Shown here: positions 42,131-50,814 of the stretch, in pieces
How positions within the stretch are numbered: the stretch's first letter is position 1
How the letters are laid out: each line of letters begins with the position of its first letter
DNA from: Pedobacter sp. UBA4863
Lineage (GTDB): Bacteria > Bacteroidota > Bacteroidia > Sphingobacteriales > Sphingobacteriaceae
Direction: 5' to 3'
DNA length: 64,000 nt
NCBI RefSeq assembly: GCF_002399615.1
Contig: NZ_DHDZ01000005.1
Coordinates: 17,879-81,878 of the forward strand
The notes under the pieces: model-generated
Seen by the model: only the letters and a program-made list of their open reading frames with translations
Told to the model about the DNA's origin: nothing
Database searches by the model: none
Translations under genes and position numbers: made by a program

Positions 42131-43243
42131 ATGCAAATACAACTACCTTTCATTGTTCGGCTTACATTTGCCCTTTTATCTATTTTAATGTTGGGCTATT
42201 TAGCCATTGTTGGCAAAAGCATACTTTCTCCTCTGCTATTCTCGTTATTACTAGCTCTTTTAATGCTGCCCTTAGCCAATTTTTTAGAAACCAAACTAAA
42301 CTTAAAAAGAAGCTTTGCTACCCTGCTAACCGTACTTATTATGCTGGCCGTATTGTATGGCATTGGACATTTTTTTGCTATCCAATTAAGCGAGTTATGG
42401 AGCGACTGGCCTTTATTAGAAAAACAGGTTACCAACTCATTTCACGAGCTACAGCATTGGATTTCGAAGACTTTTAACATTAACATTAGCAAACAAGAAA
42501 CCTACTTGGCAGATAGCGCCGAAAAAGCTTTAGCAACCAGCGCTACCGTAATTGGATCTACGCTAATTACCCTTTCGTCAAGTTTATTGTTCGTTGCTTT
42601 TACATTATTATTCACCTTCTTTTTGCTCAATTATAGAAGGTTGCTTTATAAATTTATTAGTACTGTTTTTATTGAAGAACATCGAATAAAAGTTACGCAA
42701 ACCATCAACGAAATACAGTACATCATAAAAAAATACATCACCGGCTTATTTATACAAATGATTATTGTGAGCGTACTAATGGTACTCACCTTGTCTATTT
42801 TAGGTGTAAAATATGCTATACTTTTAGGTCTGGTTGCGGGTATTTTTAACATCATACCCTACTTAGGAATTTCGATAGCCCTAATTATTAGCATATTAAT
42901 TACGTTTGCAACAGCGGGAGCCACTAAAGCACTTTTTGTACTATTTGCTTATGTTGGGGTGCACGCCATAGACGGCAACATTTTAATGCCTTTAATTATT
43001 GGCTCAAAAGTTAAAATAAATGCCTTAATTGCCTTTATTGGCATTGTTGTGGGCGAAATGCTTTGGGGCATTTCGGGTATGTTCTTGTGTATGCCTTATT
43101 TGGCAATGCTCAAAATTATATTCCAAAAAGTTGATGGTTTAGATTCGTGGGCAATTTTATTGGGCGAAGAGGAAAAACCTGTTCGTAAAAGGAAAAGTGC
43201 ATCATTCTTTAAAAAGAAAAAAGTTATTAAATCTGATGAGTGA
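42131..43243 (+). CDS. AI-2E (PerM/YdiK) family transporter
   Basis: 370 residues with about seven to eight membrane helices. The pattern is that of the AI-2 exporter superfamily: two N-terminal helix pairs, a soluble amphipathic stretch of about 70 residues (LWSDWPLLEKQVTNSFHELQHW), then the C-terminal block GLVAGIFNIIPYLGISIALIISI and VGVHAIDGNILMPLIIGSKVKINALIAF. Some members export autoinducer 2 and others act as ion antiporters, so the substrate is open. The C-terminus is lysine-rich. Its last 8 bases overlap the next gene. Confidence 0.92.
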   Translation: MQIQLPFIVRLTFALLSILMLGYLAIVGKSILSPLLFSLLLALLMLPLANFLETKLNLKRSFATLLTVLIMLAVLYGIGHFFAIQLSELWSDWPLLEKQVTNSFHELQHWISKTFNINISKQETYLADSAEKALATSATVIGSTLITLSSSLLFVAFTLLFTFFLLNYRRLLYKFISTVFIEEHRIKVTQTINEIQYIIKKYITGLFIQMIIVSVLMVLTLSILGVKYAILLGLVAGIFNIIPYLGISIALIISILITFATAGATKALFVLFAYVGVHAIDGNILMPLIIGSKVKINALIAFIGIVVGEMLWGISGMFLCMPYLAMLKIIFQKVDGLDSWAILLGEEEKPVRKRKSASFFKKKKVIKSDE

Positions 43244-43547
43244 TTCAAACAACAACTGGTCTAAATCTCCTCATATTCTTAATACATCTGCAAATTTACT
43301 AGGCTTTTGCTTTGTGGTACTTACTTCGAGCAAAATCACTAAAATGGATGAAGCCTCTTACATTGACGAAGGCACTACACTAGCCATCATTATTTTCATG
43401 AGCAGTTGCCTATTTTCTTTTCTCGCGATAAGAAGCCATGCCCACAGCCGTTCTTTAAAATTAGAAAAACTAGCAGATGTTTTATTTCTTTGCGGATTAA
43501 TCATTTTATTTCTAATTACAATTCTAATTGCTTTTAACATTATATAA
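43236..43547 (+). CDS. small two- to three-helix membrane protein of unknown function
   Basis: 103 residues from the ATG at 43236, which overlaps the transporter stop (ATGAGTGA arrangement), a sign of translational coupling. Three hydrophobic segments are visible: ANLLGFCFVVLTSS, LAIIIFMSSCLFSFLAI and VLFLCGLIILFLITILIAF. No family is recognised. It lies 2 bases before mazG, so the three genes probably form one operon. Confidence 0.75.
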   Translation: MSDSNNNWSKSPHILNTSANLLGFCFVVLTSSKITKMDEASYIDEGTTLAIIIFMSSCLFSFLAIRSHAHSRSLKLEKLADVLFLCGLIILFLITILIAFNII

Positions 43548-43549
43548 TT

Positions 43550-44356
43550 ATGCCCGCTAATATTATCCCCGTAAGTTCTCCAACTCCCGAAGGTGCTTTT
43601 TTGCGTTTATTAAATGTACTAGACACCCTGCGTACACAGTGCCCGTGGGATAAAAAACAAACCATGGAAACCTTAAGGCATTTAACTATTGAAGAAACCT
43701 ACGAACTTTCTGACGCTATTTTAGATGGCGATATGCAGGAAATTAAAAAGGAACTTGGCGACGTGATGATGCACTTGGTTTTTTACGCCAGAATTGGCAG
43801 CGAACAAAACCAGTTTAACATTACCGATGTACTGAATGGGGTTTGCGACAAACTAATTAACAGGCACCCGCATATTTATGGCGATGTAAAAGCCGATACC
43901 GAAGAACAGGTAAAACAAAACTGGGAAAAATTAAAACTGAAAGAAGGCAACAAGTCTGTTTTGGCGGGCGTACCTACTTCTTTACCCGCTTTAGTAAAAG
44001 CAGGTAGAATACAAGAAAAAGCCAGGGGCGTAGGTTTTGATTGGGAAGAAAAACAACAAGTTTGGGAAAAGGTAGAAGAAGAACTCCAAGAATTTAAAAA
44101 CGAATTTAACATTGATGAGGGTAAAGCAATTGATATTGAAAAAGCAGAAGGCGAATTTGGAGACTTATTATTCTCTTTAGTCAACTATGCCCGTTTTATC
44201 AATATCAACCCTGAAAATGCGCTAGAAAAAACCAACAAAAAGTTTATCAAACGTTTCCAATACCTCGAACAAAAAGCAAAACAAAGCGGCAAAGCATTGC
44301 AAGACATGACACTAGCCGAAATGGATATTTATTGGAACGAAGCGAAAAAACTGTAA
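43550..44356 (+). CDS. mazG: nucleoside triphosphate pyrophosphohydrolase MazG
   Basis: 268 residues, the two-domain MazG length. Domain 1 shows CPWDKKQTMETLRHLTIEETYELSDAILDGD with the EExxE acidic cluster, then IKKELGDVMMHLVFYARIG. Domain 2 has EELQEFKNEFN and EGEFGDLLFSLVNYARF with a second EExxD-like site. It hydrolyses NTPs to NMP and pyrophosphate, removing non-canonical or excess nucleotides in the cytoplasm. It is the last gene of the AI-2E/membrane protein/mazG run. Confidence 0.95.
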   Translation: MPANIIPVSSPTPEGAFLRLLNVLDTLRTQCPWDKKQTMETLRHLTIEETYELSDAILDGDMQEIKKELGDVMMHLVFYARIGSEQNQFNITDVLNGVCDKLINRHPHIYGDVKADTEEQVKQNWEKLKLKEGNKSVLAGVPTSLPALVKAGRIQEKARGVGFDWEEKQQVWEKVEEELQEFKNEFNIDEGKAIDIEKAEGEFGDLLFSLVNYARFININPENALEKTNKKFIKRFQYLEQKAKQSGKALQDMTLAEMDIYWNEAKKL

Positions 44357-44439
44357 GCAATTAACAAAATACAGCAGAAAAATCTTTGTGCTCTTAGTCT
44401 CTTTTCGATTAACATGAAAGCTCCGAGAACCCTTATATA

Positions 44440-45195
44440 TTAATCTAACTTTTTCACTTTACCAGAACCAAAAACCCTTTGATTAACATCGGCATTGCCC
44501 GTATAATAAATAGTACCCGAACCGCTAATTAAAACGTTAATTTCTCCTTCTGTGTGTATATACGCGCTACCAGAGCCACTAATTTTTGCCGAAAGCGAAC
44601 CTACTTTTAAAGCTCCTTTTTTTGACAACACCCCAGAACCACTAATAGTTACATTGGCTTCGTCTGTTTCTCCAGAAATATTTAGTTTTCCAGAACCACT
44701 CACTACGCCCGTATATTCGCCTACAGCCATATGAGCATTAATGGCGCCCGAACCGCTTAATGTTGTAACTAATGAATTTTGATTGATGGTACCTTTCACC
44801 GTAATTGAACCGTCGCCACTCATGGTTAAACTTTTAATGGCTTTAGCATTTACATGGGCAATAATCTTCTTGTTTTTATACTTGTGCGCCCAGCTAGTCC
44901 AGCTCATTTTTGGGCGAATGATTAATGCACCACCTTTTACCTCGGTAACCAATGTAGAGATAGCCTCCTCATCGCCTTCAAATTTAACACCCTCGGTAGC
45001 GCCCAATGTAACTATTACTTGCAAAGGCCCTCCAGCGGCAACAGCGTTGAAATTTTTAATTTCAGTATTCTTAACCTTAGCTTTTACTTTAGTTTTTGCA
45101 ATACCAATGTTAACTGGCAACTCTGATTGAACAGGCTGTGTACTAACGACTGCTATGGCTAACATTAAGCCAATAGAAATATATTTTTTATTCAT
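44440..45195 (-). CDS. head GIN domain-containing protein (DUF2807)
   Basis: 251 residues with an N-terminal signal-like segment (KYISIGLMLAIAVVSTQPVQS). The rest is a right-handed beta-helix-like repeat rich in SGSG: LTMSGDGSITV, TTLSGSGAINAHM, GVVSGSGKLNISG, NVTISGSGVLSKKG and LSAKISGSGSAYI. The DUF2807 start NFNAVAAGGPLQVIVT is typical. Bacteroidetes secrete many of these proteins to the cell surface or periplasm, and their function is unknown. It is the minus-strand neighbour of two secreted hydrolases but 72 bases away. Confidence 0.9.
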   Translation of the reverse strand: MNKKYISIGLMLAIAVVSTQPVQSELPVNIGIAKTKVKAKVKNTEIKNFNAVAAGGPLQVIVTLGATEGVKFEGDEEAISTLVTEVKGGALIIRPKMSWTSWAHKYKNKKIIAHVNAKAIKSLTMSGDGSITVKGTINQNSLVTTLSGSGAINAHMAVGEYTGVVSGSGKLNISGETDEANVTISGSGVLSKKGALKVGSLSAKISGSGSAYIHTEGEINVLISGSGTIYYTGNADVNQRVFGSGKVKKLD

Positions 45196-45267
45196 TGCAT
45201 GTAATTTATATATCTAAAAGACGTAAGTAGTTTTAGAAACGTTGCATCATTTAAAAACTTATTTAAC

Positions 45268-46923
45268 CTATTCTGCTTTTTTAACATTTACATAAAAGTT
45301 TCTGTCTATTTTAAAGTTTTCCGAATTTACAGAGCCATCTATTTTTATCGATTTCCAATCGTTTGTAGGTTTAATTAATGAATATTCACCAGCTTTTAAA
45401 CTCACTTTCACAGGCATATCGAAACCTTTAACATCGGTTAACCACCTGTACTTTAGCGTGCTATTTTCTATCTTATACTCTAACGTAGGTATTTTAGCAT
45501 GACGTAAATATTGATCAAAAACCTTATTAAGCTTTAAACCGCTTTGTTTAGCAATATAATTTTCTACTTGGGCAGAGGTTACCGTTTGGTGGTAAAATGT
45601 TTTGTTCAATCCTCTTAAAATTCCCCTGAATTTTTCATCGTTATTAATTAACTGGCGTATGGTATGAATAATATTTGCTCCTTTATTGTACATGTCACCA
45701 TCGCCCTCGGTATTGGTGTTGTACACACCAATAAGCGTATTTTTATTGCCAATATTTCTTCGTTGACCAATCACATAATTTTCGCTGGCGGTTTTGCCTT
45801 GCGTACTTTCGGTAAATAAAGCTTCTGAGTATGTGGTAAAACCTTCGTGTACCCACATATCGGCAACATCTTTGGTGGTAATGTTGTTCCCAAACCACTC
45901 GTGCCCTGTTTCGTGAATGGTAATAAAATCCCATTTTAAACCATGCCCAGTACCAGATTGATCCCTACCTAAATAACCTTTCATAAACCTATTACCGTAG
46001 GCTACCGCACTTTGATGCTCCATACCCAAATGCGGTGCCTGTACTAATTTATAACCATCTTTATACCAAGGGTACGGGCCAAACCAGTACTCAAACGATT
46101 TCAACATAGGTTTTACGTCGGCATCCCAATGTGGACGAGCTTTTGCACTATCTTCTTTCAGCGAATAAAAATCTAATGTTAGCTTACCTTTTTCGCCATC
46201 ATAAGTATCGGTCCAATGCGCATATTTGCCAATATAAAAAGCTACATTGTAGTTATTTATCGGATTATCGACAAACCAATTGTGTTTAGTGTAGCCATTT
46301 TTTAAATCGGTTTTACCTCTAAAACGGCCATTGGCAATACAATCTAAGTCGCTTGGGGCGCTAACGCTAATGAGCATACTGTCCACCTCGTCGCTTTGAT
46401 GGTCTTTAGTTGGCCACCACACACTAGCACCTAAACCTTGGCAGGCTACGGATACAAATGGATTGCCAGATTTGTCTTTTTTAAAGATTAACCCACCATC
46501 CCAAGGGGCATTTTTTGCAATGGTAGGGTTGCCACTGTAAAAAACCGTAAAACTATCTTTGCTACCTTTCTTTATTTTGGGGAATTTCACAAAAACGGCT
46601 GCAAACTCTCTCGTAAATGGCAATTCCTTACTTTTGTAAACTACTTTTTCTACTTTCAAGTTTTCAAATAAATCGAACTGTAGATTTTCAAAATCTTTGG
46701 TTGCGGTAAATACAAATTCATTACTACCACTTACCGACTTATTGTCGATGTCTATTTTCACATCCAGATGATAGTAATTGATATCATAACAGGTTCTGAA
46801 ATCTGTTAGTGCCCCTCTTAGCGATTTTGCCCTATCGGTTTTTTCATTGCTGCCTAACATATTTTGGGCAAACGTTGCTAGCGAAAAACTAGCAAAAAGT
46901 AAAGAAAGGAATATCTTTTTCAT
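45268..46923 (-). CDS. secreted M1 family zinc metallopeptidase
   Basis: 551 residues, shorter than the 850-900 of full aminopeptidase N because the C-terminal helical domain is reduced. Signal peptide: ISLATFAQ-type ending (SFSLATFAQ). The N-terminal saddle domain starts YDINYYHLDVKIDIDNKSVSGSNEF. The catalytic site is ITIHETGHEWFGNNITTKD with the third ligand glutamate in DMWVHEGFTTYSEALF; the exopeptidase motif appears as GLGASVWWPTKD-type sequence rather than GAMEN. It likely trims peptides outside the cytoplasm. It is followed downstream by the DUF2807 gene. Confidence 0.92.
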   Translation of the reverse strand: MKKIFLSLLFASFSLATFAQNMLGSNEKTDRAKSLRGALTDFRTCYDINYYHLDVKIDIDNKSVSGSNEFVFTATKDFENLQFDLFENLKVEKVVYKSKELPFTREFAAVFVKFPKIKKGSKDSFTVFYSGNPTIAKNAPWDGGLIFKKDKSGNPFVSVACQGLGASVWWPTKDHQSDEVDSMLISVSAPSDLDCIANGRFRGKTDLKNGYTKHNWFVDNPINNYNVAFYIGKYAHWTDTYDGEKGKLTLDFYSLKEDSAKARPHWDADVKPMLKSFEYWFGPYPWYKDGYKLVQAPHLGMEHQSAVAYGNRFMKGYLGRDQSGTGHGLKWDFITIHETGHEWFGNNITTKDVADMWVHEGFTTYSEALFTESTQGKTASENYVIGQRRNIGNKNTLIGVYNTNTEGDGDMYNKGANIIHTIRQLINNDEKFRGILRGLNKTFYHQTVTSAQVENYIAKQSGLKLNKVFDQYLRHAKIPTLEYKIENSTLKYRWLTDVKGFDMPVKVSLKAGEYSLIKPTNDWKSIKIDGSVNSENFKIDRNFYVNVKKAE

Positions 46924-46988
46924 TTTTATATCGACTACAATTTTATAAAGGTTGTTTTAGGATGGGTTAGCACCTCGTTATGCTAAAC

Positions 46989-48863
46989 TTACTTTAATAT
47001 GGGTAAAGATAAAAAAGAAGGATTTACATTATCGTAATAAATTCGATGGATAGCCTTTTGAAAATCGCTAGGTTGTGCCTCGTAAATATTCATAAATTTT
47101 TGAGGATTTCTATCGGCTAAAGGAAACCATGAATGTTGTACTTGTATCATTATACGATGGCCCTTTTTAAAAGTATGTCCAACATCTGGCAACGCATATT
47201 TCACCGCAGTAGCTTCGTTTGGCACAAAAGCTTCAGGCTTTTCAAAACTGTTCCTGTATTTGCCCCTTAAAATTTCGCCACGAACCAACATTTGGTAACC
47301 AGCCATCATTTTGTTCCTATCAATCGGAGAAATTTCTTTGGTATCTTCTGGATAAACATCTATCAATTTCACTACATAATCTGCATCGGTACCCGAAGTG
47401 CTCACGAACAAATTGGCCAATACAGGGCCCGTAATCGTAATATCTTCTGTTAAAACATCAGTTTGATAAGTTTTTACATCTGGTCGTCTAGCAGCAAAGC
47501 GCTGGTCGTCTATCATGTATTCTCTGGTACGGTTAGCTTGCACACCATCTTGGTAAGGAACCGGCGCATTTGGATCGCTCACATATTCATCAAAGCTATT
47601 GTTGGCAGCTGGTTTTATGAACGACAGTTTCCCGTTAGGATAGAAATACAAAGATTTTAATTCTACATTTTGCGGTGGCCAAGTATTGAACTTTTTCCAT
47701 TGATTGCTACCGGTTAGGAAAATATTGGCTTCAGCAGCATCAAATTTACCTTCGCCTTTTAGGTAATATTTAAAGAAAGGCAGTTCTAAGTTATCTTGGT
47801 AATAAGTGCTGGTTGCAGTACCGAAGTTAATATCGCCAAAGCTATCGCCTTTGCCACGTACCCAACCGCCATGAAACCACGGGCCAGCTACTAAAATATT
47901 GTTTGCTTTCGGGTTTTGCTTTTCGATAGCTTTATAAGTCTCGAAAGCGCCATAGGCATCTTCTGCATCAAAAAAACCACCCACTACCATTACAGCAGGC
48001 TTCACATCTTTTAAATGTTTTACAATTTGACGGGCTTGCCAAAAGGTATCTAGGTTAGGATGCTTAAATAGGTTGTTCCAAAACTTGATGCTATCGCCAA
48101 AATATTTCTCTTTAAGATTTTTTACCGAACCAGCTTCTAAATAGAAACGGTAGTTATCCTTAACTGGAAATTCAAAAGGTCTGGGACCTTGGTCTGGCGT
48201 AATTGGTTTGGGACGCGGTACGCCGAACGAGCTCATAAACTTAAAAGCATCCATTAAAAATAGCGCACCACCATGATGGAAATCGTCGCCAATAAACCAG
48301 TCGGCAATTGGTGCTTGCGGCGAAACCGCCTTTAGGGCCGAATGCGACTTAATTAAGCTCGTAGTAGAATAAAACCCAGGGTAAGAAATACCGTACAAGC
48401 CTGCTTTACCATTATTATTTTTGATGTTTTTCACTAACCAGTCGATGGTATCGTAAGTATCTGTACTCTCGTCGATGTCTTTTTTGCCTTTGCCTAAGTT
48501 AGTAGGTCTAATGTCTTCAAAATTTCCTTCGCTCATCCAACGGCCACGCACATCTTGGTAAACAAAGATAAAGCCTTCACGCATTACTGCTGGGTAGTTA
48601 CCTAAACTGGTTTTGTAGTCATTTTCGCCATAAGGCCGTACCGTGTATGGCGTTCTGTTAATTAAAAAAGGATATTTTTTACTAACAGATATATCTTTTG
48701 GGATATAAATGGAAGTAAAAAGCTTGGTACCATCACGCATCGGGATTAGACGTTCGATTTTAGTGTAATGGCTGCGTACATAAGCCGAATCTGTTTCTTG
48801 TGCAAAAGTGATTTCTGCGAAGAAGCAAGAAACTAAAAAAAGGGTTAGTAAAATTCGTTTCAT
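46989..48863 (-). CDS. CocE/NonD family alpha/beta hydrolase (X-Pro dipeptidyl-peptidase S15 type)
   Basis: 624 residues with a signal peptide ending EITFAQ. The alpha/beta-hydrolase core opens IERLIPMRDGTKLFTSIYIPKD, with FVYQDVRGRWMSEGNFEDIRP. The nucleophile serine lies in GLYGISYPGFYS (GxSxxG), and the acid and histidine are in VGGFFDAEDAYGAF and AGPWFHGGWVRG. The C-terminal jelly-roll domain (LFVSTSGTDADYVVKLIDVYPE) is normal for the family. Members include cocaine esterase, glutaryl-7-ACA acylase and X-Pro peptidases; the natural substrate here is unknown. It lies 65 bases upstream of the M1 peptidase and may be cotranscribed. Confidence 0.93.
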   Translation of the reverse strand: MKRILLTLFLVSCFFAEITFAQETDSAYVRSHYTKIERLIPMRDGTKLFTSIYIPKDISVSKKYPFLINRTPYTVRPYGENDYKTSLGNYPAVMREGFIFVYQDVRGRWMSEGNFEDIRPTNLGKGKKDIDESTDTYDTIDWLVKNIKNNNGKAGLYGISYPGFYSTTSLIKSHSALKAVSPQAPIADWFIGDDFHHGGALFLMDAFKFMSSFGVPRPKPITPDQGPRPFEFPVKDNYRFYLEAGSVKNLKEKYFGDSIKFWNNLFKHPNLDTFWQARQIVKHLKDVKPAVMVVGGFFDAEDAYGAFETYKAIEKQNPKANNILVAGPWFHGGWVRGKGDSFGDINFGTATSTYYQDNLELPFFKYYLKGEGKFDAAEANIFLTGSNQWKKFNTWPPQNVELKSLYFYPNGKLSFIKPAANNSFDEYVSDPNAPVPYQDGVQANRTREYMIDDQRFAARRPDVKTYQTDVLTEDITITGPVLANLFVSTSGTDADYVVKLIDVYPEDTKEISPIDRNKMMAGYQMLVRGEILRGKYRNSFEKPEAFVPNEATAVKYALPDVGHTFKKGHRIMIQVQHSWFPLADRNPQKFMNIYEAQPSDFQKAIHRIYYDNVNPSFLSLPILK

Positions 48864-48936
48864 TTGTGGTTGAGTTTATGCTGAAAGCAAAAGCTTAAGG
48901 CTGAAAGCCCTTAATTGAGAAGCAACGTAAATAAAT

Positions 48937-49050
48937 CGTCATTTCGACAGCCTGCTTCGCCCATTCGGAGAGGTAAGAGAAGAAATCTGTAAGCTAAACT
49001 CATCTAGGTTGTAGATTTCTCCCCGAAGAAAAATCAGATCGAAATGACGA
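48937..49050. repeat. R2 palindrome: the inner module of the R1 element standing alone
   Basis: CGTCATTTCGACAGCCTGC opens the element and GATCGAAATGACGA closes it. GAAGAAATCTGT and GTAGATTTCTCC form the inner stem. The first 40 or so bases match the inner part of the full R1 copy at 62178-62355 closely. Confidence 0.75.
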
Positions 49051-49057
49051 CAAAATG

Positions 49058-49228
49058 TTAGTGATCGCTATCGGCAGTATCTATTTGCTTACGAAAAGCA
49101 ATGCCCATAATTAAAAAAATCACGGCTATAATGGTCCATATCAAACAATCACTTTTAAATGCCAATAACCCCAGCAGCAATGCTGACAGGCCAACAGCAA
49201 AAAACGGAAGATTTCTTAAATTTATCAT
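49058..49228 (-). CDS. 56-residue small membrane protein
   Basis: The minus-strand ATG at 49226-49228 opens MINLRNLPFFAVGLSALLLG, and the frame ends in ...RKQIDTADSDH with TAA. Two membrane helices (FFAVGLSALLLGLLAF and LIWTIIAVIFLIMGIAF) are followed by a charged tail, a well-organised small-protein pattern. No family is recognised. The R2 palindrome starts 8 bases beyond its stop. Confidence 0.65.
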   Translation of the reverse strand: MINLRNLPFFAVGLSALLLGLLAFKSDCLIWTIIAVIFLIMGIAFRKQIDTADSDH

Positions 49229-49529
49229 ACTCAAACTTAGAAAAAGTTGGTTAGATAAGCAATAATAATTGTATGAAAAGAAACTTTGTCTAACTCTTCT
49301 CTACCATTGAAAAATATTTAGAAACTAGAGAAAATACAAGCATGTAGTTTTTATAGAGGAAAATTAAATGAAAGTTTTGTTTTAGCAGAGAGTGTATTCG
49401 GCTGGTGATAACACCAACCGAAGGAGGAAATAAATGGAAATTTTGGTTCAAGCTTTATGTTTACCATTGAACATGGGTTTTGATAGAACTGATTAAAGTT
49501 TTATATTAGATTGATGAATACATAATTAT
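49229..49529. other. 301-base gap with hairpin, Shine-Dalgarno and 20-codon frame
   Basis: A hairpin (CGGCTGGTG, loop ATAA, CACCAACCG, 8 of 9 pairs) at 49399-49420 is followed at once by AAGGAGG and then an ATG at 49434 opening a 20-codon frame to 49496. Such a strong Shine-Dalgarno is rare in Bacteroidetes. The rest shows nothing recognisable. Confidence 0.45.
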
Positions 49530-50069
49530 ATGAAATATATCCCCACAATATTTTTCGTTATTTTATCTTCTGTGTCGTTTGCTCAATGGCCATCGGGAGC
49601 AAAGAATATTATGACAAATAATTTATTAAGAGGGTTTGATGAAGTTTTTGTTATCGACAGTTTAGGTAAAGAAAAATTGGCTAATTGTATTATTAGGGGT
49701 ATTGAGGCATACTACCCCAATTTTGATGAATTCAAAAAAGTATCGCAACAAGAATTGATATTAACAGAAAATAAGATTAAACAATCTTGTATCAATCAGT
49801 ATAAAAGTGAAATAGATGTGTTTTATACAAAATGGACAGTTTTGGAAAAATTGATATCTACACAACCTGATATATTATTAAATGCGGTAGGTATTTATGC
49901 ACCAGAATTTAAAAAATTCCCAATGAATGTTAAAACATATTTTTTAAAGCGTTCCTTGGAGCTGATTAAGGCAGACTTTCCAATAGGTATACCAGCAAAC
50001 ATTAGTTCTGAATATCAGAAAAAAATTGGACAAAAGATTACGAAGGAAATCAATACAAAATTTAAATAA
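49530..50069 (+). CDS. secreted protein of unknown function, first of a paralogous pair
   Basis: 179 residues. A signal peptide MKYIPTIFFVILSSVSFAQW is followed by a helical, charged chain. Conserved points shared with the next gene are LANCIIRGIEAYYP, the KQSC cysteine about 36 residues later, and a late FPIGIP motif before a lysine-rich end. The two cysteines could form a disulfide in the periplasm. I do not recognise a family. It starts the two-gene unit, with 6 bases between the genes. Confidence 0.7.
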   Translation: MKYIPTIFFVILSSVSFAQWPSGAKNIMTNNLLRGFDEVFVIDSLGKEKLANCIIRGIEAYYPNFDEFKKVSQQELILTENKIKQSCINQYKSEIDVFYTKWTVLEKLISTQPDILLNAVGIYAPEFKKFPMNVKTYFLKRSLELIKADFPIGIPANISSEYQKKIGQKITKEINTKFK

Positions 50070-50075
50070 AAAGGT

Positions 50076-50618
50076 GTGGTAAGGTGGTATTATATAATTA
50101 CGATTTTTTTATTGGTTAATACTATAGATAGTTACTCCCAATGGACTGAAAAGCAAATGAAAGCCTTTGTTGATATGACAATTGTTGAGTTAAATAAAAG
50201 TCGAGCTGTAATTCCTAATGATTTAAAACAAGACATCGCTAATTGCCTACTTGAAAAAAATATGCTCAAATATCGAAGAGTGGTAGATATGAATAAATAT
50301 AGTCAAGTAGCAATTGAAGAGACATCCAAAATTTTCTTAACTGATTGTTTTGAAAAATTTTCAAAAAGAATGAATTCATCTATGTATTTGAAATGGGATT
50401 TGTTAACGTTTGAAATATTTAAAAACATGGTTTCTGAAATCAGAGAATTTGATAAAATTAGAAAGGATAAGTTTCAGGAATTTTGTTTAAGAACCTACTA
50501 TGAATTGAAAAAGAAGTATCCCTATGGCATGCCATTGAAAAATGCTGATAATGAATTTGCAGAAGTTTTGTTAAATTCAATTTTAGAAATAGGAATTGTA
50601 AGAGAATATACCATTTAA
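50076..50618 (+). CDS. secreted protein of unknown function, second of a paralogous pair
   Basis: 180 residues, starting at a GTG with AAAAAGG about 4 bases upstream. The signal peptide reads MVRWYYIITIFLLVNTIDSYSQW. It is similar in length and layout to the preceding protein: DIANCLLEKNMLKYRRVV matches LANCIIRGIEAYYPNFDE, FLTDCFEKF carries the second cysteine, and YPYGMP matches FPIGIP. The C-terminus diverges. It is likely a tandem duplicate, with unknown function. Confidence 0.68.
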   Translation: MVRWYYIITIFLLVNTIDSYSQWTEKQMKAFVDMTIVELNKSRAVIPNDLKQDIANCLLEKNMLKYRRVVDMNKYSQVAIEETSKIFLTDCFEKFSKRMNSSMYLKWDLLTFEIFKNMVSEIREFDKIRKDKFQEFCLRTYYELKKKYPYGMPLKNADNEFAEVLLNSILEIGIVREYTI

Positions 50619-50763
50619 AACTTTATTAAAATATTATTGGCAATCGTATCAAAAGAGTAATACCTAGTTTCATTGATTTACTCTACGCTTTTAATAGTGG
50701 TTGATAAGTCTTGAATAAACAATCGCAAACATCAGTTAATACTTGCTATTTCTTCATTTAACT

Positions 50764-50792
50764 AAACGAGATTGCAGCGGAAATACTTTTTG
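50764..50792. repeat. partial R1 element (one outer arm)
   Basis: AAACGAGATTGCAGCGGAAA and TACTTTTTG match the left end of the full R1 copies. The inner module and right arm are missing. It lies just beyond the 3' end of the toxin gene. Confidence 0.55.
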
Positions 50793-50814
50793 TGTGCTGA
50801 TGGGATAATTCTTC

